Under the pieces are notes generated by a model. That model saw nothing but the letters and a program-made list of their open reading frames with translations. It did not search any database and had not been told where the DNA came from. Positions 57,864 through 64,000 of a DNA stretch of 64,000 nt are shown here, piece after piece. This stretch comes from Lapillicoccus jejuensis (lineage in GTDB: Bacteria > Actinomycetota > Actinomycetes > Actinomycetales > Dermatophilaceae), in assembly GCF_006715055.1 (NCBI RefSeq), contig NZ_VFMN01000001.1, forward strand, positions 2,666,001 through 2,730,000, given 5' to 3'. The translations under genes and the position numbers were made by a program. Numbering within the stretch: position 1 is the stretch's first letter; the number at the start of each line of letters is the position of its first letter.

Positions 57864-57932
57864 CCGGACACAGGGAACCCCACGTCAGCGGGGCGGCGGC
57901 GCCGCCCGGACGTGGGGTTCCCTGTGTCCGGT
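57863..57932. terminator. Large perfect palindrome between kynA and sufE
   Basis: Arms of 24 bp (57863-57886 and 57909-57932) match perfectly. Inside, GGGCGGC/GCCGCCC forms a second stem with a 3-nt loop. The first arm starts in the kynA stop codon and the second ends 2 bp before the sufE stop, so the element fills the whole convergent gap and can act on both strands. No similar sequence is seen elsewhere in the window. Confidence 0.8.
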
Positions 57933-57934
57933 GA

Positions 57935-58405
57935 TCAGAGCAGGCCGGCCTTGAGCCGTACCTGCCGCTTGATCCGGCCGAGCATGCCGACCATCCCGCG
58001 CAGCCGCAGCGGCGAGACGGCCTCGGCCAGCCCGAAGCGGTACGGCGCGTCGTCCGGCACCGCGAGCACCTCGGCGGCGCTCAGCCCGTCGAGGCCCTCG
58101 TGGAGGATGCCCGCGAAGCCGCGGGTCGTCGGCGCCTCGGCCGGCGCCTGGACGTGCAGGTGGACCGTGCGGTCGCCCGCCGCCCCGTCCACCTCGTCGT
58201 CGAGCTCGACGACGAGGTAGACGGGGGACTGGCACTCGTCGACCCGCTCGAGCTTGTCCGGCTCACCGGCCAGCCGCTCGGGCAGCGGCGGCAGGCCGTC
58301 GCTGAACTCGAGCAGCAGCTGCAGCCGGTCGGACTGGCTCACCGAGGAGAAGTCCTCGGCGATCTCGGCCAGGGCGGGGGGCAGCGGGGCGCGCTCGTCG
58401 GTCAC
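57935..58405 (-). CDS. SufE-family protein
   Basis: The 156-residue protein accepts sulfur from a cysteine desulfurase for iron-sulfur cluster assembly or related transfer. The active Cys58 lies in RVDECQSPVYLVVEL, the family signature. It is next to a rhodanese, also a sulfur-transfer protein, on the same strand. CAGACT 6 nt before the GTG supports this start over one 18 nt upstream. No suf operon is here. Confidence 0.88.
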   Translation of the reverse strand: MTDERAPLPPALAEIAEDFSSVSQSDRLQLLLEFSDGLPPLPERLAGEPDKLERVDECQSPVYLVVELDDEVDGAAGDRTVHLHVQAPAEAPTTRGFAGILHEGLDGLSAAEVLAVPDDAPYRFGLAEAVSPLRLRGMVGMLGRIKRQVRLKAGLL

Positions 58406-58437
58406 CGGACCAGTCTGGCTCACGGCGTCGGGACCCC

Positions 58438-59322
58438 TCACTTCTCGATCGGGACCCGGACGCTGTTGCCCCACTCGGTCCACGAGCCGTCGTAGTTGCG
58501 CACGTGCTCGAAGCCGAGCAGGTGGGTGAGGACGAACCACGTGTGCGACGAGCGCTCCCCGATCCGGCAGTAGGCGACCACCTCGTCCGACGGCGTCAGG
58601 CCCTGCTCGCCCTGGTAGAGCGCCTCGAGCTCGGCGCGCGACCTGAAGGTGCCGTCCTCGTTGGCCGCCTTGGCCCACGGGACGCTCTTGGCGCCGGGGA
58701 TGTGCCCGCCGCGCATCGCGCCCTCCTGCGGGTAGTCGGGCATGTGCAGCAGCTCGCCGGAGTACTCGCCGGGGGAGCGGACGTCGACCAGCGGCTTCCC
58801 GAGGTGGGCGAGGACGTCGTCCTGGTACGCCCGGATCGGGGCGTCGTCGCGCTCGACGACCGGGTAGTCGACGGCGTCCGGGGTCGGCACGTCGCGGGTC
58901 AGCTCGCGGTCCTCGGCGACCCACGTGGCGCGGCCGCCGTCGAGCAGACGGACGTCCTCGTGGCCGAAGAGGCTGAACACCCACAGGGCGTAGGCGGCCC
59001 ACCAGTTGCTCTTGTCGCCGTAGATCACGACGGTGGTGTCGCGGCGGATCCCGCGGGAGCCGAGGACGCGGGCGAAGGCCTCGCCGTCGACGTAGTCGCG
59101 GGTCACGGGGTCGTTGAGGTCCGTGTGCCAGTCGATCTTCTGGGCGCCGGGGATGTGGCCGGTGTCGTAGAGCAGGACGTCCTCGTCGGACTCGAGCAGG
59201 ACGATCCCGCCCGGCGTGCCGACCTCGCCGGCCTCGATCCGCTCCGCCAGCCACGCCGTGGTCACCAGCCGGTCCGGGTGCGCGTACTCGTCGATCTTCG
59301 GGTCGCTCGCAGCAGTGCTCAT
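58438..59322 (-). CDS. Thiosulfate sulfurtransferase (two rhodanese domains)
   Basis: The 294-residue protein has two rhodanese domains. The first (about 15-145) lacks a catalytic Cys; the second has [18 protein letters not shown] near 239-256 with the active Cys in a CRIGERS loop. This loop is typical of the actinobacterial CysA-like sulfurtransferases. It would pass sulfane sulfur to an acceptor and may work with the SufE protein 32 bp downstream. GATAAT lies 6 nt before the ATG. Confidence 0.88.
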   Translation of the reverse strand: MSTAASDPKIDEYAHPDRLVTTAWLAERIEAGEVGTPGGIVLLESDEDVLLYDTGHIPGAQKIDWHTDLNDPVTRDYVDGEAFARVLGSRGIRRDTTVVIYGDKSNWWAAYALWVFSLFGHEDVRLLDGGRATWVAEDRELTRDVPTPDAVDYPVVERDDAPIRAYQDDVLAHLGKPLVDVRSPGEYSGELLHMPDYPQEGAMRGGHIPGAKSVPWAKAANEDGTFRSRAELEALYQGEQGLTPSDEVVAYCRIGERSSHTWFVLTHLLGFEHVRNYDGSWTEWGNSVRVPIEK

Positions 59323-59339
59323 GGCTCCATTATCGCCGC

Positions 59340-59356
59340 CATAACCGCCGGTTATG
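59340..59356. promoter_or_regulatory. Palindrome between sulfurtransferase and F420 enzyme genes
   Basis: CATAACC-GCC-GGTTATG is a perfect 7+3+7 inverted repeat in the 79-bp divergent gap. It lies just behind the sulfurtransferase -10 (GATAAT, 59334-59329), over its -35 zone, and about 40-60 bp before the F420-enzyme start. Its A+T-richness stands out from the surroundings. A regulator dimer probably binds here; which one is unknown. Confidence 0.6.
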
Positions 59357-59401
59357 CAGCCGGGCCGGGCCGGCGCGACCGGTCGGGCTAGGGTCGGCCA
59401 C

Positions 59402-60406
59402 GTGCCAGGGCTGAAGGTGGGCTACAAGGCGCCGTCCGACCAGGCCGACCCCCGCTCCCTGCTCGCGCACGGCGTCCTCGCCGAGCGGCTCGGCTTCGAC
59501 TCGGTCTTCGTCTCCGACCACCTGCAGCCGGCGCGGCACGACGGCGGCCACGCCCCCTTCGCCCCCGGCTGGCTCGGCGCGCTCGGCGCCAGCACGCAGC
59601 GGGTGACGATCGGCACGTCCGTGCTCACCCCGACCTTCCGCTACCACCCGGCGGTGGTGGCTCAGGCGTTCGCTACCCTGGGACACCTCTTCCCGGGACG
59701 CGTCGTCCTGGGTCTCGGCAGCGGGGAGGCGCTCAACGAGGCACCGCTCGGCGGTCGCTGGCCCGACGGGCGCGAGCGCTTCGCCCGGCTGCGCGAGGCC
59801 GTCGCGGTCATCCGCGCGCTGTGGACGCAGGACCGGGTGGACTACCGCGGCGAGTACTACCGGCTCGAGCGGGCCACGGTCTACGACCGCCCCGAGACGC
59901 CCGTGCCGATCTGGCTGGCCTCGTCCGGTCCGGGGGCGACCCGGTTCGCCGGGGCCCACGCGGACGGCTGGGTGACGACCTCGGGGAAGGACCCCTCGCT
60001 CTACCGCGACACCCTCGTCCCCGCGCTCGCCGCGGGCGCCGCCGACGCCGGTCGCACCCTCGGCGACCTCGACCTCATGGTCGAGGTCAAGGTCTCCTTC
60101 GACCCCGACCCGCAGCGGGCGCTCGAGGCGACCCGGGCCTGGGCGCCGCTGGCCCTCAGCCCCGACCAGCGCGCCGGCACGCTCGACCCCGTCGAGCTCG
60201 AGCGGCTCGCGGCGGACCTCGGGACGGACCGCACCGCCCGCCGGGTCGTCGTCTCCAGCGACCCCGACGAGCACGTCGAGCGGCTGCGCACGTACGTCGA
60301 CCTCGGGTTCACCCACCTCGTCGTCCACTCGCCCGACCCGGACCAGGCCGGCTTCCTCGAGCGCTACGGCCGGGAGGTCCTCCCGCTGCTGCGCGGCCTC
60401 GGTTAG
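59402..60406 (+). CDS. fgd: F420-dependent glucose-6-phosphate dehydrogenase (Fgd-like)
   Basis: The 334-residue protein closely follows mycobacterial Fgd1. It starts [16 protein letters not shown] and has VSDHLQP near 39-45, [49 protein letters not shown] near 76-120, and [10 protein letters not shown]. It would reduce F420 using glucose 6-phosphate. GTG 59402 is chosen because TAGGGT is 7 nt upstream. The next gene makes the F420 chromophore, which supports the assignment. Confidence 0.88.
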   Translation: MPGLKVGYKAPSDQADPRSLLAHGVLAERLGFDSVFVSDHLQPARHDGGHAPFAPGWLGALGASTQRVTIGTSVLTPTFRYHPAVVAQAFATLGHLFPGRVVLGLGSGEALNEAPLGGRWPDGRERFARLREAVAVIRALWTQDRVDYRGEYYRLERATVYDRPETPVPIWLASSGPGATRFAGAHADGWVTTSGKDPSLYRDTLVPALAAGAADAGRTLGDLDLMVEVKVSFDPDPQRALEATRAWAPLALSPDQRAGTLDPVELERLAADLGTDRTARRVVVSSDPDEHVERLRTYVDLGFTHLVVHSPDPDQAGFLERYGREVLPLLRGLG

Positions 60407-60500
60407 GGTGACGAGGTCGCCGCCCGGGGAGTCCGGGCGGCCGAGTCCACGCCCCACCCCGCAGGCGGAAGTCGCCGGCACGCTCCCGTTGGAGAAGTCC

Positions 60501-63023
60501 GTGACCTCCTCTGCCCTCCGGCGCGTCCTGCGCCGCGCCCGCGACGGTGTCGCCCTCGACGTCGCCGAGGCCGAGCAGCTGCTCGGCGCCCGCGGCGACG
60601 ACCTCGTCGACCTCACCGCCTCCGCGGCCCGGGTCCGCGACCAGGGGCTGGCCGACGCCGGCCGCCCCGGCGTCGTCACCTACTCCAAGAAGGTCTTCGT
60701 CCCGCTCACCCGGCTGTGCCGGGACCGCTGCCACTACTGCACCTTCGCCACCGCGCCGCACAGGCTGCCGGCGCCGTACCTCTCGCCCGACGAGGTCCTC
60801 GCCGTCGCCCGCGAGGGCGCAGCGCTCGGCTGCAAGGAGGCGCTCTTCACCCTCGGCGACCGGCCCGAGGACCGCTGGCCGCAGGCCCGCGAGTGGCTCG
60901 ACGCGGCCGGCTACGACTCGACGCTGGACTACGTGCGGGCCATGGCCATCCGGGTCCTCGAGGAGACCGGCCAGCTGCCGCACCTCAACCCCGGCGTCAT
61001 GAGCTGGTCGGAGCTGCAGCGGCTCAAGCCCGTCGCCCCGTCGATGGGCATGATGCTCGAGACGACGTCGCGCGAGGTCTACGAGACCGGCGCGCACCGC
61101 GGCTCGCCCGACAAGGACCCGGCGGTGCGGCTGCGGGTCCTCGAGGACGCCGGCCGCTCGTCGATCCCCTTCACCACCGGGATCCTCATCGGCATCGGCG
61201 AGTCCGTCGCCGACCGGGCCGAGTCGCTCTTCGCGATCCGCCGGGTCGCCCGCGCGTACGGCTCGGTGCAGGAGGTCATCGTCCAGAACTTCCGCGCCAA
61301 GCCGGACACGGCCATGGCGCGCCGCCCCGACGCCGAGCTCGACGAGCTCGTCGCGACGGTCGCCGTCGCCCGGCTCGTCCTCGGCCCGCGGATGCGGCTG
61401 CAGGCCCCGCCGAACCTCATCGGCGACGAGTTCGCCCGGCTGCTCGCCGCCGGCATCGACGACTGGGGTGGGGTCTCGCCGCTCACCCCGGACCACGTCA
61501 ACCCCGAGCGGCCGTGGCCGCACCTCGACGTCCTCGCGCAGGAGACGGCGGCGGCCGGCTTCGAGCTGCGCGAGCGGCTCACCGTCTACCCGCCGTACGT
61601 CGTCGCCCGCGAGCCGTGGCTCGACCCGCGCGTCGTCCCCCACGTCGAGGCGCTCGCCGGGCCGGACGGCCTCGCCGTCGCCGACGCCCCCGTCGTCGGC
61701 CGCCCATGGCAGGAGCCGGAGGACGTCGCGTCGTCCGGGCGCACCGACCTGCACACGGCGATCGACCGCGAGGGCCGCACCGGTGACCGTCGCTCAGACT
61801 TCGACGCCGTCTACGGTGACTGGGACACCGTTGCCGGGGAAGCGACCCGGACCGGGGCGCCGGTGCGGGTCGACGCCGACGTGGCCTCGGCGCTGCGCGC
61901 CGCCGAGCGCGACCCGGCCGGTCTGTCCGACGCGCACGCCCTGGCCCTGCTGCACGCCGACGGTCCGGCGCTCGACGCCCTCTGCGCCCTCGCCGACGGG
62001 CTGCGCGCCGACGCGGTCGGTGGCGACGTCACCTACGTCGTCAACCGGAACATCAACTTCACCAACGTCTGCTACACCGGCTGCCGGTTCTGCGCGTTCG
62101 CCCAGCGCAAGACCGACGCGGACGCCTACACCCTCAGCGTCGACGAGGTCGCGACCCGCGCGGCCGAGGCATGGGCGCTCGGCGCGACCGAGGTCTGCCT
62201 CCAGGGCGGGATCCACCCCGACCTGCCGGGGACGATCTACGTCGACATCGTCCGGGCCATCAAGGCCCGCTGCCCCGACCTGCACGTGCACGCCTTCAGC
62301 CCGATGGAGGTCGTCAACGCGTCCGCCCGCACCGGCCTGTCGGTGCGCGAGTGGCTCACCCAGCTCAAGGAGGCCGGGCTCGGCTCGATCCCCGGCACCG
62401 CCGCCGAGATCCTCGACGACGACGTGCGCTGGCTGCTGACCAAGGGCAAGCTGCCCGCCGCCGAGTGGATCGACGTCGTGACGACGGCGCACGAGGTGGG
62501 CCTGCGCTCGAGCAGCACGATGATGTACGGGCACGTCGACAACCCCTCGCACTGGCTGGGGCACCTGCGCACGCTGGCCCGGATCCAGGACCGCACCGGC
62601 GGGTTCACCGAGTTCGTCGGACTGCCCTTCATCCACACCAACGCCCCGATCTACCTCGCCGGTGTCGCCCGCCCGGGCCCGACCGCGCGCGACAACCGCG
62701 CCGTGCACGCCATGGCGCGGGTGCTGCTGCACGGTCGGATCGACCACATCCAGTGCTCGTGGGTCAAGCTCGGCGTCGAGGGCTGCCGCGAGGTCCTCAC
62801 CGGTGGCGTGGACGACCTCGGCGGGACGCTCATGGAGGAGACGATCAGCCGGATGGCCGGCTCCCAGCACGGCTCGGCCAAGACCGTCGCCGACCTGCAC
62901 CACATCGTCGAGGCTCTGCCCGGGCGCACGGCCCGCCAGCGCACGACGGAGTACGGCGTCGTGCCGCAGGAGCGGCTCGAGGCCGCCGGCCGGTTCACCG
63001 GCCTGCTGCCCTCGGTGGGGTGA
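60501..63023 (+). CDS. fbiC: FO synthase, fused CofG-CofH (F420 biosynthesis)
   Basis: The 840-residue protein makes the deazaflavin FO, the chromophore of F420, from tyrosine and a pyrimidine. It has two radical-SAM halves: CRDRCHYC (Cys73, 77, 80) and CYTGCRFC (Cys524, 528, 531). Length fits the fused actinobacterial FbiC. GTG 60501 is preferred because GGAG lies 6 nt upstream and homology begins there; an in-frame GTG at 60408 overlaps a TAGGGT box (60404-60409) that probably drives transcription, leaving a leader of about 85 nt. Confidence 0.92.
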   Translation: MTSSALRRVLRRARDGVALDVAEAEQLLGARGDDLVDLTASAARVRDQGLADAGRPGVVTYSKKVFVPLTRLCRDRCHYCTFATAPHRLPAPYLSPDEVLAVAREGAALGCKEALFTLGDRPEDRWPQAREWLDAAGYDSTLDYVRAMAIRVLEETGQLPHLNPGVMSWSELQRLKPVAPSMGMMLETTSREVYETGAHRGSPDKDPAVRLRVLEDAGRSSIPFTTGILIGIGESVADRAESLFAIRRVARAYGSVQEVIVQNFRAKPDTAMARRPDAELDELVATVAVARLVLGPRMRLQAPPNLIGDEFARLLAAGIDDWGGVSPLTPDHVNPERPWPHLDVLAQETAAAGFELRERLTVYPPYVVAREPWLDPRVVPHVEALAGPDGLAVADAPVVGRPWQEPEDVASSGRTDLHTAIDREGRTGDRRSDFDAVYGDWDTVAGEATRTGAPVRVDADVASALRAAERDPAGLSDAHALALLHADGPALDALCALADGLRADAVGGDVTYVVNRNINFTNVCYTGCRFCAFAQRKTDADAYTLSVDEVATRAAEAWALGATEVCLQGGIHPDLPGTIYVDIVRAIKARCPDLHVHAFSPMEVVNASARTGLSVREWLTQLKEAGLGSIPGTAAEILDDDVRWLLTKGKLPAAEWIDVVTTAHEVGLRSSSTMMYGHVDNPSHWLGHLRTLARIQDRTGGFTEFVGLPFIHTNAPIYLAGVARPGPTARDNRAVHAMARVLLHGRIDHIQCSWVKLGVEGCREVLTGGVDDLGGTLMEETISRMAGSQHGSAKTVADLHHIVEALPGRTARQRTTEYGVVPQERLEAAGRFTGLLPSVG

Positions 63024-63028
63024 CGCCC

Positions 63029-63064
63029 GAGCCCGTACGGCGCCGCGCGGCGCCGTACGGGCTC
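63029..63064. terminator. Bidirectional terminator between fbiC and the beta-propeller gene
   Basis: GAGCCCGTACGGCGCC (63029-63044) pairs perfectly with 63049-63064 around a GCGC loop, a 16-bp stem. It sits in the 39-bp gap between convergent genes and can end transcripts from both sides. Confidence 0.85.
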
Positions 63065-64000
63065 AGCGCATGGTGCCGGTGTGCCCCAGCGAGATCCGGC
63101 CCGGCTGCGGCCACACGAGCAGCCCGTGCGGGCCGCTCGCGACGGGGATCTCGTGGGTCACCCGGCCGGTGGTCGTGTCGAAGACGTAGACCACCGAGCT
63201 GTACCGGCCCGACAGCCACAGCTCCTTCCCGTCGGCGCTGACGCCGCCCATGTCGGGGGAGCCGCCGCCGGGGATGACCCACGTCGTCACCGCGACGAGG
63301 GTGGCGGCGTCGAGGACGCTGATCGTGCCCTCGTCACGGTTGGAGACGTAGACCCTGCTCGCGTCGCGCGAGAAGTAGATCCCGTGTGCGCCCTTGCCGG
63401 TCGGGATGAACCTCGCCACGGTGAAGGTCCTCGCGTCGATGACCCAGACGCCGTTGCGGAGCATGTCGGCGGCGAGGAACCAGCGCCCGTCCGGGGTGAG
63501 CCGGACGTCCTGCGGCATCGACGAGGCACCGCGGACCAGGCCACCCGCCGGGCCGCCCATCGAGCGGGCCATGGCCGGGTCCGTCGCACCCGGGGTGGCG
63601 ATCGCGTCGAGGTCGATCGTCTTCACGACGTGGGTGAGCCCCGGGTCGATCTCGACCAGCTCGCCGCTGAACTCGCAGCTGGCCAGCATGGTGCGCCGGT
63701 CGGCGGTGACGTCGGCGTGGTTGAGGCCGGCGCAGCCGACGGGCACGTCGCGGACGGCGGCCATCGTGTGGGCGTCGCGGACCTCGATGGCGCGGGCCCG
63801 CTCGCTCATGACGAGGGCGTAGCGGCCGTCGGGGGAGAAGTAGAGGTTGTAGGGGTCGAAGACGTGCACCGGCGTGCCGGGCGTCCCGGTCCGCGGGTCG
63901 ATCGGGGTGAGGGTGTCGCCGGCGTCGCTGTTGACCCACAGCGTCGTGAGGTCGTGCGAGGGGACGACGTGCTCGGGGGACGAGGCCACGTGGTACGTCG
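63063..64000 (-). CDS. YncE-like beta-propeller protein (5' end outside window)
   Basis: At least 312 residues of a repeat protein: units such as SPDGRYALVMSE, TPDGRWFLAADML, SRDASRVYVSNRDEGTISVLDAATL and SADGKELWLSGRYSSVVYVFDTTTG recur about every 40-45 residues, as in YVTN/YncE propellers. The frame stays open to the window edge, so the N-terminus, perhaps with a signal peptide, is missing. A GTG at 63989 is in frame, but residues before it continue the pattern (TYHVASSPEHVVPSHD). Function is unknown; some relatives are secreted or redox-linked. Confidence 0.75.
   Translation of the reverse strand, partial: TYHVASSPEHVVPSHDLTTLWVNSDAGDTLTPIDPRTGTPGTPVHVFDPYNLYFSPDGRYALVMSERARAIEVRDAHTMAAVRDVPVGCAGLNHADVTADRRTMLASCEFSGELVEIDPGLTHVVKTIDLDAIATPGATDPAMARSMGGPAGGLVRGASSMPQDVRLTPDGRWFLAADMLRNGVWVIDARTFTVARFIPTGKGAHGIYFSRDASRVYVSNRDEGTISVLDAATLVAVTTWVIPGGGSPDMGGVSADGKELWLSGRYSSVVYVFDTTTGRVTHEIPVASGPHGLLVWPQPGRISLGHTGTMR

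Overview
The window reads as chromosomal DNA of a high-GC actinobacterium. Codon third positions are almost all G or C, many genes start with GTG, and most promoters look leaderless, with a TANNNT -10 box 6-7 nt before the start codon. Coenzyme F420 genes (an Fgd-type enzyme and FbiC), a three-subunit succinate dehydrogenase and a RDD/SpoIIM/DUF58/MoxR envelope locus fit a Micrococcales member, perhaps Intrasporangiaceae/Dermatophilaceae; that family call is inference. I see no rRNA, tRNA, CRISPR array, integrase or insertion sequence.

Layout. 1-8.6 kb: the end of a membrane protein, an S10 peptidase, a VanW-family protein, galactokinase, a 2H phosphoesterase, a YihY/BrkB membrane protein, a DUF559-type gene broken by an amber codon and flanked by inverted copies of a 43-bp repeat, and a D,D-carboxypeptidase. 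8.7-18.2 kb: sdhCAB, an OFA-family transporter, a mannose-1-phosphate guanylyltransferase, and an ABC exporter divergent from its likely MarR/GbsR-type regulator. 18.2-29.7 kb: a nucleoside-use block with pseudouridine catabolism (kinase plus PsuG), an M20 amidohydrolase, a BMP-type nucleoside ABC importer, cytidine deaminase, thymidine phosphorylase and adenosine deaminase. 29.7-41.2 kb: an envelope locus (RDD, SpoIIM, DUF58, MoxR, DUF4350, DUF4129, polytopic protein). Between its SpoIIM and DUF58 genes sits an ECF sigma/anti-sigma pair with a class F sortase, a DUF4397 protein and a fasciclin protein. 41.3-52.5 kb: an MFS exporter, a small kinase, deoC with two aldehyde dehydrogenase genes (one without its catalytic half), a PH-like membrane protein, a phosphohexomutase/phosphopentomutase, purine nucleoside phosphorylase, an NAD(P)H-quinone dehydrogenase and two small proteins. 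52.5-64 kb: biotin carboxylase, an SDR oxidoreductase with a divergent TetR regulator, aldo/keto reductase, tryptophan dioxygenase, SufE, a rhodanese, the F420 pair, and a beta-propeller protein running off the edge.

How it works together. The two nucleoside blocks form one route: import by the BMP transporter, deamination (Cdd, Add), phosphorolysis (DeoA, PNP), conversion of (deoxy)ribose 1-phosphate to the 5-phosphate by the mutase, cleavage by DeoC, and removal of the acetaldehyde by the adjacent aldehyde dehydrogenase.

The most unusual content is between genes. Several families of large, locus-specific palindromes, often as hairpin-spacer-hairpin or tandem pairs, occupy many intergenic gaps. 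Other notable points are a mirror-symmetric divergent leaderless promoter with a central tandem operator, a leaderless six-codon minigene in a convergent gap, and strong apparent enrichment of the palindrome GCCGTACGGC.
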